Below, one piece after another: positions 35,807 to 44,899 of a stretch of 64,000 nucleotides of DNA. Below the pieces are notes generated by a model. It saw only the letters and a list, made by a program, of their open reading frames with translations, did no database searches and had not been told where the DNA came from. The first letter of the stretch is position 1. Each line of letters starts with the position of its first letter. The stretch lies in the NCBI RefSeq assembly GCF_014385165.1, contig NZ_JACRTF010000001.1, positions 4,278,001 through 4,342,000 on the forward strand. Direction: 5' to 3'. Both the position numbers and the translations under genes were made by a program. The DNA comes from Jilunia laotingensis (GTDB lineage Bacteria; Bacteroidota; Bacteroidia; Bacteroidales; Bacteroidaceae).

Positions 35807-38551
35807 TTAGAAGTTAATACTAAGGCCGAGGGTATAAACACGTGCCAAAGGATATCCCCGTTTATCATCGACACCCAACGTAGAATTCACAGTAGAACTG
35901 TTGATCATAGCCGATAAACCGGAATAGCCGCTGATGGTTGCCAAATTGTTGATAGTAAAAGCGAGACGTAAAGACTGAATATATTTACTCCATTTTTCCA
36001 CCGGCACATTCCACCCGATAGTAAGGTAATCGAAATTAATATAATCGCCCTTTTCAAGCCAGTAGTCAGTGGCAGTCTGATCTTTTATATTCCGTTGCGG
36101 AGCTTCTTTCATCACATTATAGTCAGGAAAAATATTCATATTCATATAAGTCAGCGAAGTCCCATTATAAATCTTATGTCCGAAAGCCCCATTAATTTGA
36201 AGAGAAACATCCAAACGTTTATACCGGAAACTGATATTCGAACCCAACAATGTTTTTGGTACTGCCTGTCCCGCTACAGCGCGGTCTTCACCATCTTCAA
36301 GGCTCACTCCTCCCCCATTCAGATCTGCAATAGCATAAGTATAACCACCTTCACCGTCAGAGATCAATCCGGTACAATGCGGTAAATAGAAAACTCCTAA
36401 AGGTTGACCGACTATCTGATAAACAATGTGATTATATCCACCGTGGAATCCGGCTCCATCAAGTCCTGCCAGACTTTTATATTGGGGAGCGGAAATCCTT
36501 TCTCCATCATAATCACCACTTAATGATAATAATTTATTCCGTTGGAAAGTCATATTCACATTGATATTCAACTCCATATCCCGTGTTTTTAATGGCGTAA
36601 CTCCAACGGCTATTTCCGTACCGCTGTTACGCATTGAACCGATATTTGCCAATAGAGTATTGAATATAAACGGTGGTACGCTGACATTATAAAGATAAAG
36701 CATATCCGTTGTCCGGGAATTATAATAATTGGCGGAAAGTAATAACCGGTTTCCAAACATTCCAAAGTCTACACCGGCATTAAACGTATGTTTAACTTCC
36801 CACTTTAAATTTGGGTTCGTATTTTGCATATCTCCCAGAGTAACAGTAGCTGAATTTCCGACCGGAACCACTCCATTGGGACGAACCAGCCCCAGTGTCG
36901 TATAAGAATCTATTCCATTCTGGTTGCCCGCCAGTCCGTACCCCACACGGAACTTCAGATTATCGATCCAGGTAATTTGTTTCATAAATTTTTCTTCATT
37001 TACTGCCCAAGCAGCAGATACGGAGGGAAAGAATCCCCATTTATGATTGTTACCGAATTTGGAAGAAGCATCCGCACGGGCATTTACAGTAAGAATGTAA
37101 CGATCGGCATAGGTGTAATTGAAACGTCCCATAAAAGAGACAAGATGTGGTTCTTCAAAATAAGAATTTGTACCTTCCCACGGTCGCAAAGCACCGGCTT
37201 GAAGATTATCAAACCCAAATTTGTCAGTACTGAAATTCGTTACCGTAGTATAATATCCGGTATATGTTTCCTTCTGAAGTTCGGCAAGAGTCAGCACATC
37301 AAAAAAGTGTTTCTTCCAATTTCTGTGATAAGTCAACATTAGGTTTCCCAGCAGAGATTCCATCTTCTTCGTGCCCTTATATGCCTGACCATGTGCCCAA
37401 ACAGCAGTTGGTAAATATTGGGAGTTCTCCACGATATTATAAGTATAGGAACCGAACATGACCAATTTAAGCCCTTCGAATAAATTGAAAGTAAATTTCG
37501 CATGGGTACTGATATGAGAAGCTGCATCCTGATCTTTCACCTCCATCCATGCCAACGGATTAGTAATCTGGCTGGCATTCGTAATCTGATCCCAAGAATT
37601 GGTTATCAAATTCTTATGATTCGGGAAAGTGGGATTAAATGTGGCAGCCGAATAGAATGTTTTTTGAAGATCGAAAAGATTATGATTCTTCTGTATGGAA
37701 CCGAACATGCCGAGATCACAACGAATAAAATCACCGAAAACTTTCTGAGTCATATTCATGTTGGAGGTGAAGTTCTTCATATCTTCATTTAGGATTACCC
37801 CTTGGCGATCTACATACCCCAAAGAAATACGATAGTTTGAAGCATCGGAACCACCGTAGAATGCAACATGATGATTTTGCTGAAAACCGGTTTGTTCTAT
37901 TTCCTTTTGAAAATCGGTGTTGTTACCTTGGTCGAGAATGGATATTCCCCGTTCACCGGCAACTTTACGAAAAGTCTCAGCGGAGAGCATCTCCAAGTTT
38001 TTATATACCGAAGTTATACCGAAACTACCGTTATAACTGACTCTTGTCTTTCCACTCACGCCCTTCTTGGTAGTAACTTCAATCACTCCGGATGCTCCAC
38101 GGGAACCATACTGTGCAGTTTCAGAAGCATCTTTCAGAATAGTGAAACTTTCGATATCCGTGGGATAAATGGAAGTAAGCATATTCAAATCCCCAAATAC
38201 TCCGTCAACAATGATGAGCGGATCGTTTCCACTGGTCAATGACGTTGTCCCTCGAAGACGTACCGCATCCAGTGCGGCCGGTCCATTTGAACCACGCTGA
38301 ATGGTAAGTCCGGGTACACGTCCACGAATAGCATCCAATGGATTGTTTATCTGATCCCGGTTCATCTGTAATTCGGTAATCTTTTCTACAGATCCCGACA
38401 CGTTCTTTGTTTTCCCCGTTGCATATCCAACAGTAATCAAAGAGTCTAAAGGGGCAAGAACAAGCTCCTGAGAAGAAATATCCGACAGGAAAAAAACTGA
38501 GAAGAAAAATAAGAGAAAAACTCTTAACCGAATCGTCTGGTGTCGTTTCAT
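35807..38551 (-). CDS. SusC/RagA family TonB-dependent receptor, short N-terminus
   Basis: The ATG at 38551 (MKRHQTIRLRVFLL) gives 914 residues with a signal peptide ending near SDISSQ. The mature protein enters the TonB-box region almost at once (LDSLITVGYATGKTKNVSGSV) and then the plug (RVPGLTIQRGSNGPAALDAVRLRG, DPLIIVDGV, TILKDASETAQYGSRGASGVIEVTTKKG). The usual carboxypeptidase-like beta-sandwich domain of SusC proteins is absent. The barrel ends KRGYPLARVYTLGLSINF. It should import the sialic acid substrate across the outer membrane using TonB energy, comparable with NanO by context. Confidence 0.92.
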   Translation of the reverse strand: MKRHQTIRLRVFLLFFFSVFFLSDISSQELVLAPLDSLITVGYATGKTKNVSGSVEKITELQMNRDQINNPLDAIRGRVPGLTIQRGSNGPAALDAVRLRGTTSLTSGNDPLIIVDGVFGDLNMLTSIYPTDIESFTILKDASETAQYGSRGASGVIEVTTKKGVSGKTRVSYNGSFGITSVYKNLEMLSAETFRKVAGERGISILDQGNNTDFQKEIEQTGFQQNHHVAFYGGSDASNYRISLGYVDRQGVILNEDMKNFTSNMNMTQKVFGDFIRCDLGMFGSIQKNHNLFDLQKTFYSAATFNPTFPNHKNLITNSWDQITNASQITNPLAWMEVKDQDAASHISTHAKFTFNLFEGLKLVMFGSYTYNIVENSQYLPTAVWAHGQAYKGTKKMESLLGNLMLTYHRNWKKHFFDVLTLAELQKETYTGYYTTVTNFSTDKFGFDNLQAGALRPWEGTNSYFEEPHLVSFMGRFNYTYADRYILTVNARADASSKFGNNHKWGFFPSVSAAWAVNEEKFMKQITWIDNLKFRVGYGLAGNQNGIDSYTTLGLVRPNGVVPVGNSATVTLGDMQNTNPNLKWEVKHTFNAGVDFGMFGNRLLLSANYYNSRTTDMLYLYNVSVPPFIFNTLLANIGSMRNSGTEIAVGVTPLKTRDMELNINVNMTFQRNKLLSLSGDYDGERISAPQYKSLAGLDGAGFHGGYNHIVYQIVGQPLGVFYLPHCTGLISDGEGGYTYAIADLNGGGVSLEDGEDRAVAGQAVPKTLLGSNISFRYKRLDVSLQINGAFGHKIYNGTSLTYMNMNIFPDYNVMKEAPQRNIKDQTATDYWLEKGDYINFDYLTIGWNVPVEKWSKYIQSLRLAFTINNLATISGYSGLSAMINSSTVNSTLGVDDKRGYPLARVYTLGLSINF

Positions 38552-38626
38552 ATTATCTCTTGTTTTTAAGGTATATATGCTTACTATATACAATTATAAC
38601 AAAAAAAGAGACAAAGCGGTTCTCAA

Positions 38627-38646
38627 AGTCGGTTTAAATTTTTCTC
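38627..38646. repeat. Copy of the GGTTTAAATTTTTCTC dispersed repeat
   Basis: AGTCGGTTTAAATTTTTCTC closely matches the right arm of the trpC-trpF repeat (reverse strand) and the trpE-trpG repeat. Here only one arm is present. It lies in the 139-base gap upstream of the SusC gene, where no clear promoter was seen. Confidence 0.6.
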
Positions 38647-38690
38647 TAAAATAATCTTTACTTGTTCATGCCTATCATCGACCTTTCTTA

Positions 38691-40754
38691 TCAATAAGAC
38701 CGGAAAGTAGAAGCAGGCAATCCGGCTGAATTGACCAAGTTAGCACGGGTAAAGGGTTGCCACGCATAACGAACGTAACGGGGAGATTTCACTTTCTCAC
38801 TATAAACTTTAATCCGGTTGCCGATCACCTCTGCTTGAGCCGGATAAAAAATCCCTTCCGTATCTGCAATTTCAAATGTTTTTATAGGCTGTCCATCTGA
38901 AGTATGCATACCTTCTGCATAATCGAATGTAATATAAGCAGCCCCTTGCCGGAAGTCTGCACAACGGAAAAGAGGTCCTGAAGGAACCACATGAACCATT
39001 CCATAGGTATCATGCAACGCCCATCGTGCCAAACGTTCACCTACGGGTTTCTTGTTCCTGGGATGGACATCAAGCGAATCTCCATAATCACTGGAAACAG
39101 CCATTCCGGAGTAAGGAATATCTGCCATCATGCTCCTTTGGCTGTCACGGAACCAAGGCCAAGAAGGTCTGTCAATGGAAGAAAGTTGCACATAATAGAA
39201 AGGAAGTTTCGGCATGTTCCAGTTTTTGCGCCAACTGTCAATGAGTAGATGAAACAATTTTTCATGAGCCTCATAATTATGGGCATTCGATTCGCCTTGA
39301 TACCAGATCACTCCCTTAATAGGAAACTGTTCCAAGGGTAAAATGCCCGATTCGAAAAGATAACAGGGTTCATAAGGATGGCGTTGAAGTGTACATGTTG
39401 CCTGTTTTATATTTAAAGAAGCACGATTACGTACCCATTCCTGTATAAAATCATTTTGCCTCCAATTATGCAAGATAGCGGGGAAATCATATTCCAATGC
39501 CTCGCGGCTAATCCATGCCTCGGTAGGAGATCCGCCTATGGCATTGCAAATCAAACCGACCGGTACTTGCAAACTGTCCTGCAACATTTTACTAAAATAA
39601 TAAGCTATAGCCGAAAAATCCGATACAGTGGAAGGCGAACAAACACTCCACTTAGTATCTTGATAGTATTGTAAATGATTCAAAGAATCGAGAACCGCAC
39701 CGTCCCACTCCACTGAATTCGTTCGCCAACGGGCTTTCATGTCATATAAACGAATTTGTTCATTATTACCGAGGGGGATATCTTTTCGGGCAGTGGTAGC
39801 CTGTTTCAACATAAACTCCATATTGGACTGTCCGGAACAGAGCCAGACTTCGCCAACCATTACATTACTAAAAGATTTTATCTGGTTTTCAGATCTCACC
39901 ACTAACGTGTAGGGTCCCCCTGCCTGTAAAGATTCAAGTCGCACCGTCCAATTTCCATCAAGAGAGACTTGTGTCTTTTTCTTCTGTCCAGCGATGCTGA
40001 CCGTCACCTCTTTTCCGGCATTGGCAGTTCCCCGTATCTCCAGAGAGGAATTACGTTGTAACACCATATTATCACTGAATATTTCAGGCAAATGCAAGCC
40101 GCCATAATCACCGGTCATGGCAGAATAGACTATTCGGGCAAGAATTCCCGCCCCCTCAGCGGTAGGATGTATGGCATCAGGAAGCATGAAAGGATACCGG
40201 TAAAGTGGTTCATGGAAGTCAATCAATTCCAAACCAGTATGCCGAGCTACAGTTTCTATGGCTTGTTGTATCTCACCATGCCAGTCACGTGTGCCCGATT
40301 CAAAACGAGGATGGCGGTCGGCAATCGGAGTCATACGTGCTATCAAAATCCGGGCTTTCGGATTGACCACTTTAAAAGAATCAATCAATGCTAAATAATC
40401 TGTAACAAAATAATCTCTATAATTTGGCCAGTCCCTGGGATCAGTGTCATTTATTCCCAAATGAATGACTACCACATCTCCCGCAAATTTCAAAGCTTGC
40501 CGGAATTCATCTTGTTGCATATAAGGACGATGTCCTTTATTCAACAAGGTAGCTCCGGGTTTACCAAAATTACTGACCATATATCCATCTCCCAGCATTC
40601 TCTGCAATTGGGCGGGGTAAGAATTCAGTTCACGATTGTCTATTCCCGAACCATAAGTAATACTATTACCAATACAAGCCACCTTTACAGGTTCCTGAGC
40701 GACCGCAGATAAAACCGAACTTATCAGCAGGAAACACAAGAATACACTTTTCAT
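38691..40754 (-). CDS. Two-domain sialate O-acetylesterase
   Basis: A 687-residue protein with a signal peptide (VLSAVAQ). Residues about 22-215 are an SGNH hydrolase: CIGNSITYGSG (Ser block), GKPGATL, LGINDTD (Asn block), DAIHPTAEG (Asp/His block). Residues about 220-687 form the SASA-type sialate O-acetylesterase domain: EIFSDNMVLQRNS, VWLCSGQSNMEF (second Ser), GVIWYQGESNAH. It removes O-acetyl groups that block sialic acid uptake or cleavage, probably in the periplasm. Two esterase domains in one chain are also known for NanS/EstA-type enzymes of B. fragilis and Tannerella. Its ATG overlaps the stop of the preceding gene (ATGA). Confidence 0.92.
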   Translation of the reverse strand: MKSVFLCFLLISSVLSAVAQEPVKVACIGNSITYGSGIDNRELNSYPAQLQRMLGDGYMVSNFGKPGATLLNKGHRPYMQQDEFRQALKFAGDVVVIHLGINDTDPRDWPNYRDYFVTDYLALIDSFKVVNPKARILIARMTPIADRHPRFESGTRDWHGEIQQAIETVARHTGLELIDFHEPLYRYPFMLPDAIHPTAEGAGILARIVYSAMTGDYGGLHLPEIFSDNMVLQRNSSLEIRGTANAGKEVTVSIAGQKKKTQVSLDGNWTVRLESLQAGGPYTLVVRSENQIKSFSNVMVGEVWLCSGQSNMEFMLKQATTARKDIPLGNNEQIRLYDMKARWRTNSVEWDGAVLDSLNHLQYYQDTKWSVCSPSTVSDFSAIAYYFSKMLQDSLQVPVGLICNAIGGSPTEAWISREALEYDFPAILHNWRQNDFIQEWVRNRASLNIKQATCTLQRHPYEPCYLFESGILPLEQFPIKGVIWYQGESNAHNYEAHEKLFHLLIDSWRKNWNMPKLPFYYVQLSSIDRPSWPWFRDSQRSMMADIPYSGMAVSSDYGDSLDVHPRNKKPVGERLARWALHDTYGMVHVVPSGPLFRCADFRQGAAYITFDYAEGMHTSDGQPIKTFEIADTEGIFYPAQAEVIGNRIKVYSEKVKSPRYVRYAWQPFTRANLVNSAGLPASTFRSY

Positions 40755-41416
40755 TTTTCTTCAACAAAAGGTTTGACAATTTCCACCCATTTCATATATC
40801 CCTTTCCTAATAGATGCAAACCGTCATTCGTATACTCGCGTTTCATCTTACCAGTCTGTGTATCAACAAAATGAGAATACAGATCGATATAAGTCAGGTT
40901 TTTATCTTCAGCAATTTGCATTAGCCCTTTATTAATTTTCTCAATATCTTTCCAATGGGCGGTATGATTGGAGAATTTTCCATAATAATCGGTCACGGGT
41001 AACAGACTTTGCAGGTATAACTTGGTTTTTGGCGAATCTGTCTTTATTTTATCGGCAATCATCCCAATACGATGAACGATCGTGTCAGTATGTGTCCCCC
41101 GGCTCACATCGTTTATACCGATAAGTAAAAATATCTTGGCAGGTTTTCCTTTTAAAATAACATCCAAACGGTCATACACACCCATGCAAATATCCCCACT
41201 GATGCCCCGGTTCTTGACATGTTTGTTTTGGAACAATTCAGCCCATTCTGCCCCATTGGTTATACTGTTGCCAAGAAAAATAATATCCTTTGAATTCACG
41301 GGCAACTTTTCAAATAACGTCGCACGTTGGTAATAAAATGTAGAGTATTTATTTTCCTGAGCATTGCCGGCTACCGCAATAAACAGCAACATAATAATAA
41401 GCCAATTACGTTTCAT
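40751..41416 (-). CDS. Secreted SGNH/GDSL hydrolase
   Basis: The ATG at 41416 (MKRNWLIIMLLF) gives 221 residues with a signal peptide ending GNAQ. Block I reads FLGNSITNGAEW, block II NRGISGD, block III LLIGINDVSRGT and block V DGLHLLGKGY, so all catalytic positions of the family are present. Substrates of such enzymes are ester-linked acyl groups. Placed directly before the sialate O-acetylesterase, it may act on another O-acetyl position of sialic acid; that is inference. Confidence 0.85.
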   Translation of the reverse strand: MKRNWLIIMLLFIAVAGNAQENKYSTFYYQRATLFEKLPVNSKDIIFLGNSITNGAEWAELFQNKHVKNRGISGDICMGVYDRLDVILKGKPAKIFLLIGINDVSRGTHTDTIVHRIGMIADKIKTDSPKTKLYLQSLLPVTDYYGKFSNHTAHWKDIEKINKGLMQIAEDKNLTYIDLYSHFVDTQTGKMKREYTNDGLHLLGKGYMKWVEIVKPFVEEK

Positions 41417-41435
41417 ATGCACATATTTTAAATAG

Positions 41436-42590
41436 TTACTCAATGATTAGTCTATCGATCTCCGTTGTCCGGATACCCGGTTTTAATTCACCACCTATAA
41501 TGAAAAGTTCTCTTCCATTTCCTACTGCCACGGCTCCAGCGCGTGCCAAACAAGAGTACTCTCCCCATGTAGCCCAACAATTATGGCGAATGTCATATAC
41601 CATTAGATTTTTATTGAACCGATACCAATCCACCGGTTGTGTGAGGTAATTCTCTCGTGGAATAAAAGAATACTTTCCACTGATAGCATCCCAAAAAATG
41701 TCCTTATTTACACCCCCGGTACATACAATAAGACTGTCCGACATGGCAGTTGAGGTACCTCCTGTTAAAGTTAGTTTTTCATCGGCCTCTTTTATACCGG
41801 CTCCCATTATAGGCTCCCAAACTTTCTTTAAAGGCTGATAACAATATCCATCCATTGCAACATTGGCATCTCGCTCACCAACACGCGGACAAAAACCACC
41901 CCAAATAAATAACAAACCATTTTGAACAGCGCAAACAGGTTGCACGCGTGGTACACCGGGAAATGGAATTTCTTCACGCCACCCTTTTTGTGGTGCATCC
42001 AAGCAGAAAGAATATACGGAAGAAGCAGGCATACCGTTTTCATTTCCTCCTACTACGTATAAGGCATTATCCAAAATAGCACCTGCCATATTATCAAGAG
42101 TCACAGGCAGAGAGGGTAATGTATCCAAAACGGCTTTGCCCGAATCAGTCAAAGAAATACTGAATACTGATGAAAAGCTTCTTTCAGAGTTGTTTCCACC
42201 GATTATAAAAAGTTTCCCTGAATGTGAAATAGAAACTCCGTAGGCAGCCGAAAATGGCAATTCTCCAACCTGACTCCATACCAAAGTCGTATCAGAAGTT
42301 ATTTTTGCAGAATAAATACCTTGATAAAAACGCTTTTCTCCTCCTTCGGATGCCGGTTTCCCGGGAAAATTACATCCCCCGGCAATTATCAGCCGATCAC
42401 CAATAATACCTGCATAACAGGCAGATACACCCAACGAAAAGCCGGATTCCTCATTGGGGAAACCGGACATTTGTTGAATACAAACTCTCTGTTTCCGGGG
42501 GGAGGCCTCAGAGCTACACGAGACCATCGGAAACAGGAGTGTTGCAAGGTAACAGATTAATAAGCATCTCTGTTTTATTTCGATTATCAT
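41436..42590 (-). CDS. Kelch-type N-acetylneuraminate mutarotase (NanM-like)
   Basis: A 384-residue lipoprotein (FPMVSC, Cys25). Six Kelch-type blades can be followed by their GG pairs: RLIIAGGCNFPG, KLFIIGGNNSE, ALYVVGGNENG, LLFIWGGFCP, SLIVCTGGVN and ELFIIGGELKPG. This matches the cyclically permuted mutarotase family of NanM, which speeds alpha/beta interconversion of sialic acid so the transporter receives the right anomer. The lipid anchor suggests attachment to the periplasmic side of a membrane. It begins a transcription unit with the two esterases. Confidence 0.9.
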   Translation of the reverse strand: MIIEIKQRCLLICYLATLLFPMVSCSSEASPRKQRVCIQQMSGFPNEESGFSLGVSACYAGIIGDRLIIAGGCNFPGKPASEGGEKRFYQGIYSAKITSDTTLVWSQVGELPFSAAYGVSISHSGKLFIIGGNNSERSFSSVFSISLTDSGKAVLDTLPSLPVTLDNMAGAILDNALYVVGGNENGMPASSVYSFCLDAPQKGWREEIPFPGVPRVQPVCAVQNGLLFIWGGFCPRVGERDANVAMDGYCYQPLKKVWEPIMGAGIKEADEKLTLTGGTSTAMSDSLIVCTGGVNKDIFWDAISGKYSFIPRENYLTQPVDWYRFNKNLMVYDIRHNCWATWGEYSCLARAGAVAVGNGRELFIIGGELKPGIRTTEIDRLIIE

Positions 42591-42600
42591 ATATACATTT

Positions 42601-42608
42601 CAAAGATA
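42601..42608 (-). promoter_or_regulatory. -7 element immediately before the mutarotase gene
   Basis: Minus-strand TATCTTTG ends 10 bases before the mutarotase ATG. A start at the normal distance would leave almost no leader. Confidence 0.4.
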
Positions 42609-42692
42609 AGTACTAATTAAAGAAGTTATAAAGTTCTCGACATTATTCTCATTTCCAGCACATTGTTCCCTTCTTATATTCAGCTTTGGGAA

Positions 42693-42723
42693 ATAGGTAT
42701 TTAACAAACAGTTAAATACCTAT
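42693..42723 (-). terminator. Hairpin dividing the sialic acid locus
   Basis: ATAGGTATTTAAC (42693-42705) and GTTAAATACCTAT (42711-42723) form a perfect 13-base stem with a 5-base loop in the 244-base gap after the creatininase-family gene. No long U run follows, so it could be a terminator or an RNA-stabilising hairpin. Confidence 0.6.
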
Positions 42724-42834
42724 CTTTAGATGATAAGAGCATATATTTCGGTATACTAAAAACACGTATTCTCACATCAATTATATCATATATTAACCCA
42801 TGAGATTAACTAAGTTAAAAGTGTGATCTGGCTC

Positions 42835-43593
42835 TTATTGATAAATTGATTCATTAACTAGTCCGGCAAATAATTCTGCATATTTATCGGCAACAGCACT
42901 AGCAAATCTCTTTCCTTTTTCAGGGGTAGAAAGTTTAGGATTGCCAATGCCTGTATCTTCTGATACTTTCTGCCAGTTTCGGGGAATCCATGCTACTTTT
43001 TCCTGCAACGATCTCATGGCAAAAGGTTTATAATTCCCTTCACCAGCTTCTGCAAGATTCACAAGTTCGGGATGGTAATGCATCATCACCGAAGTTTCCA
43101 CTTCATCGGCATGATCGCCCGGTGCATCAAAATAATCTTTAGCAGGAAGGACAGCAAACCAATCCGTAGTAGCTATCAGGAAATCAGGATAATCAACGGA
43201 TAAATCGCGAATCATATTTTTGAAACAATTCCCACCATGACCGTTAATAATAACCAATACACGGATACCTTGTACATAAAGAGAAGCAACAATATCAGTC
43301 AATATGGCCTTTTGTGTCTCATATCTGGCATGTACACAAAAATTCAGTTCACGTTGTCCGGGATTTTGAGATCCCATGCTCACAGGCGGCATAACCATAC
43401 AACGCACGCCATACCGTTCTTTGGAACGAAGTGCAGCATCAACCGCTATATCATGCGCCAAAATACAATCAGTCAAATAGGGCAAATGAAGATTATGAGG
43501 TTCAGTCGCTCCCCACGGAAGTGCTACCAAATCATATTTCAGGTCTTTCACCTTCCCATAAGATGTCAGGGATAAATCAATTTCTTTATTCAT
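42835..43593 (-). CDS. Creatininase-family amidohydrolase in the sialic acid locus
   Basis: The ATG at 43593 (MNKEIDLSLTSYG) gives 252 residues, normal for the creatininase/MftE/FAPy-deformylase family. Metal ligands can be placed: ALPWGATEPHNLHLPYLTD (Glu, His, Asp), INGHGGN (His) and HADEVETSVMM (Glu). No signal peptide, so cytoplasmic. Family members open cyclic amides or cut amide bonds with two metal ions. The gene lies 22 bases after the MFS transporter gene and probably shares its transcript, so a step on a sialic acid derivative is likely. This family is not part of the standard nan pathway and the substrate is unknown. Confidence 0.85.
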   Translation of the reverse strand: MNKEIDLSLTSYGKVKDLKYDLVALPWGATEPHNLHLPYLTDCILAHDIAVDAALRSKERYGVRCMVMPPVSMGSQNPGQRELNFCVHARYETQKAILTDIVASLYVQGIRVLVIINGHGGNCFKNMIRDLSVDYPDFLIATTDWFAVLPAKDYFDAPGDHADEVETSVMMHYHPELVNLAEAGEGNYKPFAMRSLQEKVAWIPRNWQKVSEDTGIGNPKLSTPEKGKRFASAVADKYAELFAGLVNESIYQ

Positions 43594-43615
43594 TGTATAG
43601 ATAGTATATATATCT

Positions 43616-44851
43616 TTATTCCATATTATCCGTTTTAGGACGCAAGAAATATAATTGTAAACCAATTGCGATTAAAACAACGATTCCCAACATTGCGAAG
43701 CCTAATCCCAGTTCTCCACCATCTGTCCAACGGCCTAACACACTGGTTACAGCAGCTCCAGCGAATACGCCTGTCATATTCATAATGCCATATGCAGTCG
43801 CACGGTATTTGACTGAAACAAACTGGCAAAGAATAGGCATATTATTTGCATCAAAGATACCAAATCCGACACCAAATAACAAACCAGCTCCCACAATACC
43901 TATCATATTATGTCCGAATCCCAATAAAACAAGCGCGGGAACCGTCAATCCCAAGCCAATGGCACCTGTGTAAACACGTCCGCGAATATTCTTTAAAACC
44001 CATTTATCCGAAAGTACACCACCGATTATCACACCGAAGAAAGAAGAAAGTGCAATCGTAATCGTGGACATTGGGCCTGCCTCCGACATAGGAATGTCCA
44101 GATTACCGGCAAACAAAGTCGGCAACCAATTTTTTGTAGCCCACCCGGGAAGGCTGGGTGCTGCAAAATAGAACAAAATCACCCAAAAAGCAATATTGCT
44201 AAACAACAAGGATAACCCTTTGAAGATCGATGAGTTTTGCTTCGGCTCTTCCCAGCGTAGACGTTCAATCTCCATATGTTCCTTATTTTCATGCAGAAAA
44301 AGCATTAAAACAACAGCATAGGCAATACCTATGATACCAAACCAGTGGAATGTAGCATGCCAAGAATATGCTGCTGCAATCGTGGCACCAAAACCTCCGA
44401 TAGCTTGCCCCGTATAAAGTCCAGTCATATGAATGCCTACCGCCAAAGAACGTGATTTATCCTGATGCCAGTCTGCTATTAAGGACAATCCAGCAGGAAT
44501 ATATAATGCTTCACTCACCCCCATCAAGGCACGTAGCCAATAAACCTGTCTGAAAGTATCTGCATAGCCCATTCCGAAAGTAACGGCAGACCATACAAAA
44601 AGACTTCCGACAATCAACCATTTCCGGTTGATACGATCGGCAATCATACCCGCAACCGGACTCATAAAGCCATAAATCCAAAGGAATACAGCCATTAAAC
44701 GACCAAAGTTAGTGGCAGATTGCAATTCTACAATATCCACCTGCATCGCATCCTTCATGGTTGAAAGCATCTGTCGATCCATGTAATTTAGCAAAGCTAC
44801 TCCCCACAACAAACCGACTACTACCCAAGGATAAATTTTTGAGTTTTTCAT
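43616..44851 (-). CDS. MFS transporter, probable sialic acid permease
   Basis: The ATG at 44851 (MKNSKIYPWVVV) gives 411 residues with about 12 membrane spans. The start LLNYMDRQMLSTMKDAM, the loop GMIADRINRKWLIVG, and GVSEALYIPAGLSLIADWHQDKSRSLAVG are typical of anion:cation symporter-type MFS proteins. Context makes it the inner-membrane importer of sialic acid, equivalent in role to NanT of B. fragilis. Specificity is not readable from the sequence alone. Confidence 0.85.
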   Translation of the reverse strand: MKNSKIYPWVVVGLLWGVALLNYMDRQMLSTMKDAMQVDIVELQSATNFGRLMAVFLWIYGFMSPVAGMIADRINRKWLIVGSLFVWSAVTFGMGYADTFRQVYWLRALMGVSEALYIPAGLSLIADWHQDKSRSLAVGIHMTGLYTGQAIGGFGATIAAAYSWHATFHWFGIIGIAYAVVLMLFLHENKEHMEIERLRWEEPKQNSSIFKGLSLLFSNIAFWVILFYFAAPSLPGWATKNWLPTLFAGNLDIPMSEAGPMSTITIALSSFFGVIIGGVLSDKWVLKNIRGRVYTGAIGLGLTVPALVLLGFGHNMIGIVGAGLLFGVGFGIFDANNMPILCQFVSVKYRATAYGIMNMTGVFAGAAVTSVLGRWTDGGELGLGFAMLGIVVLIAIGLQLYFLRPKTDNME

Positions 44852-44899
44852 ATCAGGTAACAATTAAAGAAACAAAGTTGAAAGTAAAAATAAAACCGC

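Noticed and set aside
35800..35874. Longer start for the SusD protein
   Set aside because: It lies in the SusC coding end and would hide the lipoprotein signal peptide.
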